Below, piece by piece: positions 1 through 5,035 of a stretch of DNA of 5,056 nt. Source of the DNA: Ruminococcaceae bacterium UBA3451. GTDB lineage: Bacteria > Bacillota > Clostridia > Oscillospirales > Acutalibacteraceae. A model generated the notes under the pieces. It was given only the letters and a program-made list of their open reading frames with translations, made no database searches and was not told the origin of the DNA. The translations under genes were made by a program, and so were the position numbers. The number at the start of each line of letters is the position of its first letter. Position 1 is the first letter of the stretch. The DNA lies in assembly GCA_002378845.1 (NCBI GenBank), contig DFRY01000004.1, positions 51,951 to 57,006 of the forward strand. Direction: 5' to 3'.

Positions 1-112
1 CTCCCGAGCGCCGGAAGGTGTAGTCAGTAAACAGGGCTTCGCCCGCATAGGAAGAACCCCCGGATGTGTTGGGGGTAACTATTTATTTGATAGTGAGTAT
101 AGAATGGGATAG
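1..112. other. Unassigned edge region, possible truncated reading frame
   Basis: No gene can be named here. On the plus strand the frame starting at position 2 stays open across the left edge to a TAG at 110-112, about 36 codons, and could be the C-terminus of a gene beginning outside the window. On the minus strand another frame is open from about 85 down to position 1 and reads plausibly protein-like (it contains GGSSYAGEALFTDY), but it has no ATG, GTG or TTG start and no Shine-Dalgarno site. A 6-bp inverted repeat, ACCCCC at 56-61 and GGGGGT at 71-76, is followed on the plus strand by an AT-rich stretch and could be a weak terminator. The segment is richer in G+C than the intergenic DNA at 1500-1880. 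It may be a gene end, an intergenic repeat or plain spacer. Confidence 0.25.
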
Positions 113-156
113 GAAAAAGAAAAGAACCGGTACCGTGCATTCGGTACCGGTTCTTG
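111..156 (-). terminator. Intrinsic terminator of the enolase gene
   Basis: A perfect 14-bp inverted repeat (AAGAACCGGTACCG at 123-136 and its complement at 143-156) encloses a 6-base loop. Read on the minus strand, the stem is followed by a run made almost only of T (complement of 114-124, interrupted by one C). It lies about 35 bases past the enolase stop codon, so it fits factor-independent termination of that gene. On the plus strand the stem is followed by GCTGTAAATT, which is not a proper U-tract, so plus-strand termination would be weak. Confidence 0.9.
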
Positions 157-190
157 CTGTAAATTGGTTTTATTTTAAGAATTAATCTAT

Positions 191-1471
191 TTAATGGAAG
201 CACTGGATTCCGGGGAAGCGGGCGCTGTCGCCAAGCTGTTCTTCAATTCGCAGAAGCTGATTGTATTTTGAAACGCGTTCGCTGCGGCTCGGTGCGCCGG
301 TCTTAATCTGGCCCGCGTTCAGAGCGACCGCAAGGTCGGCAATGGTGGTATCTTCTGTTTCGCCCGAACGGTGTGATACAATTGCGGTGTAGCCCGCGTT
401 GTGCGCCATTTTAATCGCGTCAAGTGTTTCGGTCAGCGAACCGATTTGGTTCAGCTTAATCAGAATGGAATTGGCACAGTTCAGGTTAATTCCCTTTTGC
501 AGCCGTTCTGTGTTGGTTACAAAAAGATCGTCGCCTACCAGCTGAACCTTATCGCCCAGTTCCCGGTTGATTTTCTCCCAGCCCTGCCAGTCTTCTTCGC
601 CAAGCGGGTCTTCAATGGAGCGGATGGGGTATTTCTCCAATAAATTCTTCCAGAATGCAATCAGTTCATCCGTACTGTACGCCTTTTTGTGTTTCGGCAG
701 CAGGTAACCGTTTTCGGCTTTCCATTCGCTTGCCGCCGCGTCTATGGCGAGCACAAAATCATCGTACGGCTTATAGCCTGCCTTGTTTACGGCTTCCAGA
801 ATCAACTCGATGGCTTCTTCATCGGTTTCCAGGTTCGGCGCATAGCCGCCTTCATCACCGACGGAAGTCGAAAGCCCTCTTTCTTTCAAAATAGCGGCCA
901 GCTTATGGAACACTTCTGCGCAGCGGCGAAGACCTTCTTTAAAGGAGGGCGCGCCGACCGGCATAATCATAAACTCCTGAATGTCCACATTGTTAGCGGC
1001 ATGTGCACCGCCGTTCAGAATATTCATCATCGGAACAGGAAGAGTCTGTGCGTTTACACCGCCAATAAAGCGATAGAGGGGAAGATGCAGCGCGTTTGCG
1101 CCTGCCCTTGCCGCCGCAAGGGATACGGCCAGAATGGCGTTTGCGCCAAGTGCAGATTTGTCTTTTGTGCCGTCTGTCTCAATCAACTTCCGGTCAATTT
1201 CCGCTGTGCGGGTCGCGTCCATACCACGGATTGCATCGGCAATTACGGTGTTGATGTTTTCAACCGCTTTTGTGACTCCTTTTCCGCCGAAACGGGCAGA
1301 ATCACCGTCACGAAGCTCCAGTGCTTCGAACGACCCGGTAGATGCTCCGCTCGGAGCGGCACCGCGGCCGAATGCACCGTTTTCCAGTGTTACCTCTGCC
1401 TCCACGGTGGGGTTTCCTCTGGAATCTAAAATTTCCCGTCCAATTACAGTTTTAATTCTGAAATCTAACAT
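191..1471 (-). CDS. eno: Enolase (phosphopyruvate hydratase)
   Basis: Enolase (EC 4.2.1.11) interconverts 2-phosphoglycerate and phosphoenolpyruvate in glycolysis and gluconeogenesis. It is a cytoplasmic, Mg-dependent enzyme, and in Firmicutes usually an octamer. The 426-residue product is full length for the family. Family motifs are all visible: the start region IGREILDSRGNPTVEAEV, the mobile loop SGASTG (about residues 41-46), GGAHAANNVDIQEF (H157, E166), catalytic E207 in GDEGG, metal ligands D244, E287 (SIEDP) and D314 (GDD), catalytic K339 (LIKLN), H367-R-S of the SHRSGETED signature, and K390 in KTGAPSRSER. The C-terminus (GIQCFH) differs slightly from the common ending. The start chosen is the ATG at 1469-1471, because GAAGGTG lies 6 bases upstream and translation from there begins at the usual family position. 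An in-frame ATG at 1498 would add nine residues but has no Shine-Dalgarno site. The gene has its own promoter and terminator, with no other glycolytic gene adjacent. Identification is secure. Confidence 0.98.
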   Translation of the reverse strand: MLDFRIKTVIGREILDSRGNPTVEAEVTLENGAFGRGAAPSGASTGSFEALELRDGDSARFGGKGVTKAVENINTVIADAIRGMDATRTAEIDRKLIETDGTKDKSALGANAILAVSLAAARAGANALHLPLYRFIGGVNAQTLPVPMMNILNGGAHAANNVDIQEFMIMPVGAPSFKEGLRRCAEVFHKLAAILKERGLSTSVGDEGGYAPNLETDEEAIELILEAVNKAGYKPYDDFVLAIDAAASEWKAENGYLLPKHKKAYSTDELIAFWKNLLEKYPIRSIEDPLGEEDWQGWEKINRELGDKVQLVGDDLFVTNTERLQKGINLNCANSILIKLNQIGSLTETLDAIKMAHNAGYTAIVSHRSGETEDTTIADLAVALNAGQIKTGAPSRSERVSKYNQLLRIEEQLGDSARFPGIQCFH

Positions 1472-1477
1472 GGTATA

Positions 1478-1484
1478 CACCTTC
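1478..1484 (-). promoter_or_regulatory. Ribosome binding site deciding the eno start
   Basis: Read on the minus strand the bases are GAAGGTG, a strong match to the Shine-Dalgarno consensus, 6 bases before the ATG at 1471. It overlaps the extra codons that would exist if translation began at the ATG at 1498, so it argues for the shorter 426-residue enolase. Confidence 0.85.
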
Positions 1485-1554
1485 TTTTTGTAATTCATAG
1501 TAAAGTTTTTGTAGTTTCATATCAAGAAGTAAGCTTATGCTAACTTTTGTTATA

Positions 1555-1583
1555 AGAATAGCACTGTTTACAGAATTTGTCAA
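1555..1583 (-). promoter_or_regulatory. Sigma-A-type promoter for eno
   Basis: On the minus strand a perfect -35 box TTGACA (complement of 1578-1583) is followed after exactly 17 bases by TATTCT (complement of 1555-1560). A TG dinucleotide one base before the -10 box gives an extended -10 element (TGCTATTCT). Transcription should begin near 1548, leaving a leader of about 77 bases before the eno ATG. The -10 box matches only four of six consensus positions, but the perfect -35, ideal spacing and TGn compensate. Confidence 0.75.
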
Positions 1584-1665
1584 TAAAAACATCAAGAACA
1601 TTTTGTCCATGCCTTCGTTCCGCTATGCTGAAAATATAAAAATAATTGAAGAAATATTTGGTTTC

Positions 1666-1680
1666 AATTCAACTTGAATT
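1666..1680. repeat. 15-bp palindrome, candidate operator
   Basis: AATTCAA and its exact complement TTGAATT flank a single central C. The left arm partly overlaps TTCAATT (1663-1669), which pairs with an AATTGAA at 1644-1650, so several complementary heptamers are clustered here. The site lies between the two divergent promoters, about 80 bases upstream of the eno -35 box and about 105 upstream of the lysozyme -35 box. It could bind a dimeric regulator, but in such AT-rich DNA a palindrome of this size can arise by chance. Confidence 0.3.
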
Positions 1681-1783
1681 TGTCTAAATCACAATTTTTA
1701 CTCTTCCATTTAACTTCTAATTCTTTTTACAGACTTTTATGATTAAAATTTGTTTGGGAAAAATTAACATACAGCATTTAGGG

Positions 1784-1812
1784 TTGCTTATTGTCACATT
1801 CTGGCGTATAAT
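1784..1812 (+). promoter_or_regulatory. Sigma-A-type promoter for the lysozyme gene
   Basis: A perfect -10 box TATAAT at 1807-1812 is preceded by a 17-base spacer and a -35 box TTGCTT at 1784-1789, which matches TTG of the consensus. Transcription should start near 1819, giving a leader of roughly 69 bases before the TTG start at 1888. The weak -35 box suggests modest or activator-dependent expression, which is an inference. Confidence 0.65.
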
Positions 1813-1838
1813 CAAATTAGTCATAAGAAAATTTGGTA

Positions 1839-1858
1839 TTTATATCTAAGAATATAAA
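1839..1858 (+). other. A/T hairpin in the lysozyme leader
   Basis: TTTATAT (1839-1845) and ATATAAA (1852-1858) are exact complements around a 6-base loop. In the mRNA this would form a weak all-A/U hairpin in the middle of the leader, ending 16 bases before the Shine-Dalgarno site. It does not cover the ribosome binding site and lacks any recognised riboswitch core. It may be only AT-rich sequence. Confidence 0.3.
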
Positions 1859-1874
1859 ATCTTGGCGAAATATT

Positions 1875-1880
1875 GGAGTG
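1875..1880 (+). promoter_or_regulatory. Ribosome binding site for a TTG start
   Basis: GGAGTG lies 7 bases before the TTG at 1888. There is no in-frame ATG near it, and the TTG is followed directly by a textbook signal peptide (MKRLKR, then a hydrophobic core), so the TTG is the supported start. Confidence 0.85.
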
Positions 1881-1887
1881 AATAAAT

Positions 1888-1983
1888 TTGAAACGACTGA
1901 AGCGAATTGCTCTGGGGGCGGTTTCTTTGGCTTGTGCCGTTACTGTTACTGTTGCATGTTTTCCGCCAATTTCCGCTTTTGCC
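1888..1983 (+). other. Signal peptide of the lysozyme
   Basis: Residues 1-32 have a basic n-region (K2, R3, K5, R6), a long hydrophobic core from I7 to about F25, and a Sec signal peptidase I site ending AFA at 30-32 with A33 at +1. C24 preceded by TVA is a poor lipobox because Thr sits at -3, so a lipoprotein is possible but less likely. Confidence 0.85.
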
Positions 1984-4638
1984 GCGGCGACGGCAACAAC
2001 AACCGACTATTTAAACCTGCGCGATGGCGCGGGTACCGATAAAAAAGTAATTTTAACGCTCAGCAAAGGCGTGAGTGTTACTATTCTTGACAATTCCAAT
2101 GCACAATGGGCAAAGGTGCAAACGGCAAGCGGAAAGCAGGGGTACTGCAGTAAGCAGTATCTGTCCGGCTTAAGTCCCAATTCAGGAACAACAAATTCCG
2201 GGTCAACCGCATCCGGTACGACGGCCACTACTACCGATGCGCTGAATTTGCGCAGTGGGGCAGGGACAACCTATTCCATTCTTGTTACAATGGCAAAGGG
2301 TGCCACGGTAACGGTAATCGATAACTCCAATGCGTCCTGGACGAAAGTGCAGACTTCAGACGGAAAACAGGGTTACTGCAGCAAACAGTACCTTAAACTT
2401 TCCGGTACCGGTTCAACGGGTACTCCGTCAACGCCGACGGGGACAAACGCTTCAAACACAACGGCTACGACCACCGATTATTTGAATTTGCGCCAGGGTG
2501 CGGGTACCAATTATAAAGTGGTGGTAACACTGAGTAAGGGTGTTTCCGTTACGGTACTGGACAATTCCAACGCCCAGTGGGCAAAGGTGCAGACCACCGA
2601 TGGAAAACAAGGCTACTGCAGCAAGCAGTATTTAAAATTTGCGAGTACCGGTTCCACCACACCGCCTGCAAATAATACGCCGCCCTCGAACAATACGCCT
2701 CCTGCCTCGGGCACAACAACGACCGGAACGACAACGGATTCGTTAAACGTCCGCACTGGCGCCGGAACAAATTACGGAATAGTGGCTACGCTTGCTAAAG
2801 GTACGACGGTTACAATTCTTGACAACTCCAATGCCCAGTGGGCGAAAGTAAAAACCTCCGACGGCAAGGAAGGATACTGTTCCAAGGAATTCCTTACAAT
2901 CAGTCAGTCGGGTACCAATACGAATCCGGATAATTCCAATGGCGGGAATACCGGAAACACCGACCCGAATAATGGGGATGACGGAAACGGAGATATGAAT
3001 ACGGATCCGGGGGACAACGGGGGAACCAATACCGACCCCGGCGACACCGGCCATACCATTGTCGGGGCAACCGTTACAGCGGACATGCTTCGCTTAAGGG
3101 AACAGCCCAATACTTCCTGTAATGTTGTTGCAAATCTGCCGAACGGAACTACTTTGACGGTACTGGATACTTCAGATTCTGAATGGATTAAGGTACAGAC
3201 CGCGAGCGGTCAAACCGGATACGTCAGCGCTGAGTTTATTAAGATTCATTATCCCGATGAAGACACCGGTGCAAGCGCGCTTTCGCTCTCGACCTCCTCA
3301 CAGAGCATACCGGCAGGCAAAACACTTTACATACAGGCTTCAATTTCACCAAGCGGAACCTTTATTAACTGGACAAGCAGCAATCCGTCGGTAGCGACTG
3401 TTTCAAACGGTTATGTACTTGCAATGTCAAAAGGCACCGCGGTGATTACGGCAACTTCCGGAAGCTATAAAGCGACGTGCAATGTAACGGTTACCGATGC
3501 CGAACCGGTCAAAACGGCGTTTGCATCGCCGAATATTGCCAGCACAGGTGCAACTGTAACGCTGACTGCGGTAACGGATGTAACGCGCGACGGCGTTCGG
3601 TTTGTAATCAAAATGCCGAACGGCGGTACGACAACCGTTGATTCCAGTTCGTTTACGCTGGAAACCAAGCTGGACACGACAACAAAGAAGTGGGTAGCGA
3701 CAACAACCTTTAATACGCCGGGCACTTATTCCTTTACCACATATTCTTTGGTTGACGGTGTGATGAGTTCGACCGGGTACACCACGAACGCGTATGTTTC
3801 CGCACAGCAGGACTTTGTTACCACAACGAATGAAGAACGCCGCGCAAGCGACCAGATGATTACGTTAATTGCGAACTGGGAAGGCTACCGCTCCACGGTT
3901 TACGCGGATCAGCTCACCTCAAATCAGGTGCCGACCATCGGTTACGGATGCACATTTGGCGCCAACGCGCTGTTCTATAACAATATGACGGAAACCGAAG
4001 CATGGTCCATGCTGATCAATAAAATCAATAATTCCTCTTATACTTCGGAATTGAATAAAATGATACAGAACAACCATTTCCTCATGAGCCAGAATCAGGC
4101 GGACTGCTTAATCAGCTTCGCTTACAATGTAGGCGCGGGGTACTTTAACAGTTCTTCCGAAATGGACTTCCGCAGAATTATGAAAAACGCGGTGGTTCCG
4201 CCGGACTTCTCTTCCGGTCTTCCATTGGCCGCAACGGTAACGAAAGATACCGTTCTCCGCGGCGATGCAAATGTCAACAGTTCCAATCAGGGCAGCTTAA
4301 CCGGCGGAACTGCGGTAACCGTAACCGGCAGTAATTTCAGCGAGACGAAAAATGGCTGGTACTTTGTTAAAACGAACGACGGCAGAACGGGCTGGATCAA
4401 TTCCGGTTACGTGAACCTTTCTAATTCCGATTCTCTGGTACACGATTTAAGCTACACCAATGCGTATGCATTCGGTACGGACTTAATTCGTTGGAATCAG
4501 GCGGGCGGGAAGTTCTATGCCGGTTTGTTCTACCGCAGGCTTGGCGAAGCCAATGTTTACAATTACGGCGATTACAGTGCAGCCCGGTCGAATTTGTACA
4601 GCTACACTTACCCAAGCGCCGCCGCCGGATTAAACTAA
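1888..4638 (+). CDS. Secreted multi-SH3 / BIG2 / GH24 lysozyme (cell-wall hydrolase)
   Basis: A 916-residue exported protein predicted to cleave the glycan backbone of peptidoglycan between MurNAc and GlcNAc. Domains in order: signal peptide (1-32, KRLKR then a hydrophobic core, likely cut after AFA); SH3-type repeats at about 35-94, 112-171, 192-251, 279-338 and 394-454, joined by Thr/Ser/Gly, Pro/Asn and Asp/Asn/Gly linkers; BIG2 Ig-like domain (about 463-536); an unassigned beta-rich segment (537-641); and a GH24 T4-type lysozyme domain (about 653-906). The catalytic triad is visible as E665 (WEGY), D674 (YADQ) and T683 (PTIGYG), with QADCLISFAYNVG and RWNQAGG also present. A sixth SH3 domain (about 781-846) interrupts GH24. 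There is no sortase motif or C-terminal membrane segment, so attachment is probably noncovalent through the SH3 domains. Two Cys (C16, C24) lie in the signal core, but neither forms a good lipobox. The signal peptide and absence of phage genes favour a host autolysin or a competitor-directed hydrolase over a phage lysin. The enzyme family is firm; the biological role is inferred. Confidence 0.9.
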   Translation: MKRLKRIALGAVSLACAVTVTVACFPPISAFAAATATTTDYLNLRDGAGTDKKVILTLSKGVSVTILDNSNAQWAKVQTASGKQGYCSKQYLSGLSPNSGTTNSGSTASGTTATTTDALNLRSGAGTTYSILVTMAKGATVTVIDNSNASWTKVQTSDGKQGYCSKQYLKLSGTGSTGTPSTPTGTNASNTTATTTDYLNLRQGAGTNYKVVVTLSKGVSVTVLDNSNAQWAKVQTTDGKQGYCSKQYLKFASTGSTTPPANNTPPSNNTPPASGTTTTGTTTDSLNVRTGAGTNYGIVATLAKGTTVTILDNSNAQWAKVKTSDGKEGYCSKEFLTISQSGTNTNPDNSNGGNTGNTDPNNGDDGNGDMNTDPGDNGGTNTDPGDTGHTIVGATVTADMLRLREQPNTSCNVVANLPNGTTLTVLDTSDSEWIKVQTASGQTGYVSAEFIKIHYPDEDTGASALSLSTSSQSIPAGKTLYIQASISPSGTFINWTSSNPSVATVSNGYVLAMSKGTAVITATSGSYKATCNVTVTDAEPVKTAFASPNIASTGATVTLTAVTDVTRDGVRFVIKMPNGGTTTVDSSSFTLETKLDTTTKKWVATTTFNTPGTYSFTTYSLVDGVMSSTGYTTNAYVSAQQDFVTTTNEERRASDQMITLIANWEGYRSTVYADQLTSNQVPTIGYGCTFGANALFYNNMTETEAWSMLINKINNSSYTSELNKMIQNNHFLMSQNQADCLISFAYNVGAGYFNSSSEMDFRRIMKNAVVPPDFSSGLPLAATVTKDTVLRGDANVNSSNQGSLTGGTAVTVTGSNFSETKNGWYFVKTNDGRTGWINSGYVNLSNSDSLVHDLSYTNAYAFGTDLIRWNQAGGKFYAGLFYRRLGEANVYNYGDYSAARSNLYSYTYPSAAAGLN
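1990..3249 (+). repeat. Array of five bacterial SH3 repeats in the lysozyme
   Basis: Five repeats of about 60 residues are encoded at about 1990-2169, 2221-2400, 2461-2640, 2722-2901 and 3067-3249. Repeats 1-4 share TTTD, LN(L/V)R, GAGT, DNSNA, W and GY-CSK motifs. Repeat 5 is diverged (LRLREQPNTS, GYVSAEF). Repeats 1 and 3 are the closest pair at protein level, yet many codons differ at third positions, so the duplications are not recent. Domains of this family (SH3_3) often bind cell-wall peptides or glycans in secreted hydrolases. The linkers differ in composition: Ser/Thr/Gly, then Thr/Pro/Gly, then Pro/Asn, then Asp/Asn/Gly. Confidence 0.88.
2902..3066 (+). other. Asp/Asn/Gly-rich linker between SH3 repeats 4 and 5
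   Basis: Residues 339-393 form the longest and most acidic linker of the protein, rich in Asn, Asp, Gly, Thr and Pro. A 10-residue period is visible: NTDPGD occurs at 371-376 and again at 381-386. Patterns such as DDGNGD resemble Ca-binding loops, but low-complexity linkers of this composition are common in secreted proteins, so metal binding is only a possibility. Confidence 0.6.
3274..3495 (+). other. BIG2-type Ig-like domain in the lysozyme
   Basis: Residues 463-536 show the BIG2 pattern: a short strand (LSLSTSSQSI), AGKTLYIQASISP, the hallmark WTSSNPSVATVSNGYV, GTAVITATSG, and a final CNVTVTD strand. BIG2 domains are common surface and adhesion modules. Here it probably spaces the catalytic domain away from the SH3 array, or contributes to wall or carbohydrate binding. 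Confidence 0.85.
3496..3810 (+). other. Unassigned beta-rich domain before the lysozyme domain
   Basis: Residues 537-641 alternate hydrophobic and Thr/Ser residues in a way typical of beta sandwiches (GATVTLTAVTD, VRFVIKMPNGG, KKWVATTTFNTPGTYSF). The spacing suggests an Ig-like fold of about 90-100 residues, but I do not recognise the family and it lacks the BIG2 SNPSVATV hallmark. Confidence 0.55.
3844..4605 (+). other. GH24 lysozyme domain, interrupted
   Basis: Residues 653-906 form the catalytic domain of the T4/P22 endolysin family. E665 and D674 are nine residues apart, as in T4 lysozyme (E11, D20). T683 in TIGYG is three residues further away than in T4 lysozyme (T26), because of extra residues in the TSNQVP loop. 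QADCLISFAYNVG (737-749) and RWNQAGG...GLFYRR (868-884) are the other conserved blocks. They are separated by about 120 residues instead of the usual 30-40, because an SH3 domain lies between them. Confidence 0.88.
4228..4425 (+). other. Sixth SH3 domain nested inside the GH24 domain
   Basis: Residues 781-846 carry the SH3_3 pattern: AATVTKDTVLRG, a GSLTGGTAVTVTG strand pair, NGWYFVKT, and DGRTGWINSGYVNLS. It lacks the GAGT and GYCSK motifs of repeats 1-4, so it is not a recent copy of them. It lies between the SFAYNVG helix and the RWNQAGG helix of the lysozyme fold, so both termini must be close in space for the enzyme to fold. Confidence 0.8.
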
Positions 4639-4661
4639 AAAAACAGAATTGATAAAACCAG

Positions 4662-4696
4662 AAAGCCCGCTCAGCAAACGCTGAGCGGGCTTTTTA
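4662..4696 (+). terminator. Intrinsic terminator of the lysozyme gene
   Basis: A perfect 14-bp stem (AAAGCCCGCTCAGC at 4662-4675, complement at 4680-4693) with an AAAC loop is followed by TTTTTA, 24 bases after the TAA stop. The GC-rich stem and T run are a classic factor-independent terminator. It isolates the lysozyme gene from DNA downstream. Confidence 0.95.
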
Positions 4697-4999
4697 TCTG
4701 TAATGAAGAAGAAAACTGTGATAGTTATGAAACAGGACTCTGCCTCTTTCGATACCCTCAGCAACCTATCTTAATGAAACTCTCAAAAATAGCATTCGGC
4801 AAAGCGCTAAAGGGGAAGGCAGGGGTGAGGGGATTAGAAGAATGGGGGCATTTTGTCCACTGTAAATAGTGCCAGCAATAAAATAGCCGCATGGAATATA
4901 TGGCATATGTGGGGTAAATACGGTAGGGAACCACTTAAAAATGGGTAGGGGAGAAGCGGCATAAGAAATAGTAAAATGCTGCCTTAGAAAAGCAGAACT
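4697..4999. other. Intergenic stretch with no convincing gene
   Basis: About 300 bases between two terminators. Both strands hold only short open frames: a 23-codon plus-strand frame at 4703-4774 and an 80-codon minus-strand frame at 4766-5008, neither with a Shine-Dalgarno site or recognisable product. A purine-rich run on the plus strand at about 4810-4850 is the only compositional oddity. I see no RNA gene, inverted-repeat element or promoter pair that I can support. Confidence 0.6.
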
Positions 5000-5035
5000 A
5001 AAAAACAAAGGCCGCAGGCTTTCGCCTGCAGCCTT
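5000..5035 (-). terminator. Terminator, probably for a leftward gene beyond the right edge
   Basis: The stem AAGGC/GCAGGC (5008-5012 and 5014-5019) pairs with GCCTGC/GCCTT (5024-5029 and 5031-5035) around a TTTC loop, with one C-A mismatch. Read on the minus strand it is followed by TTTGTTTTTT, a good U-tract. On the plus strand the tail is only TTATTAT. A minus-strand TAA lies at 5037-5039 in one frame, which could be the stop of the incoming gene, but only six codons of it would be inside the window. Confidence 0.75.

Larger units (their letters stand above)
1472..1887. other. AT-rich divergent intergenic region
   Basis: This 416-base gap separates the divergent eno and lysozyme genes and holds no convincing coding sequence. 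It contains the eno ribosome binding site and promoter on the minus strand, the lysozyme promoter and ribosome binding site on the plus strand, a 15-bp palindrome at 1666-1680, and a short A/T hairpin in the lysozyme leader. The stretch from about 1590 to 1780 between the two promoters is strongly AT-rich and otherwise featureless by eye. I see no riboswitch or T-box signature. Confidence 0.7.

Noticed and set aside
689..1429. 246-codon open frame on the plus strand across the enolase gene
   Set aside because: It lies entirely antisense to an intact, highly conserved enolase, has no recognisable domain, and is explained by the codon pattern of the true gene.
1472..1498. Nine-residue N-terminal extension of enolase from the ATG at 1498
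   Set aside because: No Shine-Dalgarno site precedes that ATG, the strong GAAGGTG site falls inside the extension, and the family normally starts at the internal ATG.
1930..1962. Lipoprotein signal with C16 or C24 as the modified residue
   Set aside because: The residues before each Cys (SLA, TVA) lack the Leu-type -3 position of a lipobox, while a good AFA signal peptidase I site lies at 30-32.
2403..2414. 12-base match between the coding region and the enolase terminator (CGGTACCGGTTC)
   Set aside because: The core is a GC-rich palindrome that occurs easily by chance, and within the gene it simply encodes linker residues; no wider similarity surrounds it.
2743..3725. Minus-strand open frames of 68-103 codons under the lysozyme gene
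   Set aside because: They are low-complexity translations opposite repetitive Thr/Gly/Asp codons, with no ribosome binding sites or domain features.
1888..4638. Phage endolysin or prophage origin of the lysozyme gene
   Set aside because: The GH24 fold is common in phages, but the protein has a Sec signal peptide and surface modules, and no holin, integrase or tail gene is present. It also has its own promoter and terminator next to a housekeeping gene.
4703..4774. 23-codon plus-strand frame beginning MKKKTVIV after the lysozyme terminator
   Set aside because: It follows a strong terminator directly, with no promoter or ribosome binding site between them. The length is too short to support without conservation.
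4766..5008. 80-codon minus-strand frame in the right intergenic region
   Set aside because: Its start sits in the U-tract of the terminator with no Shine-Dalgarno site, and the product has no coherent membrane or domain pattern.
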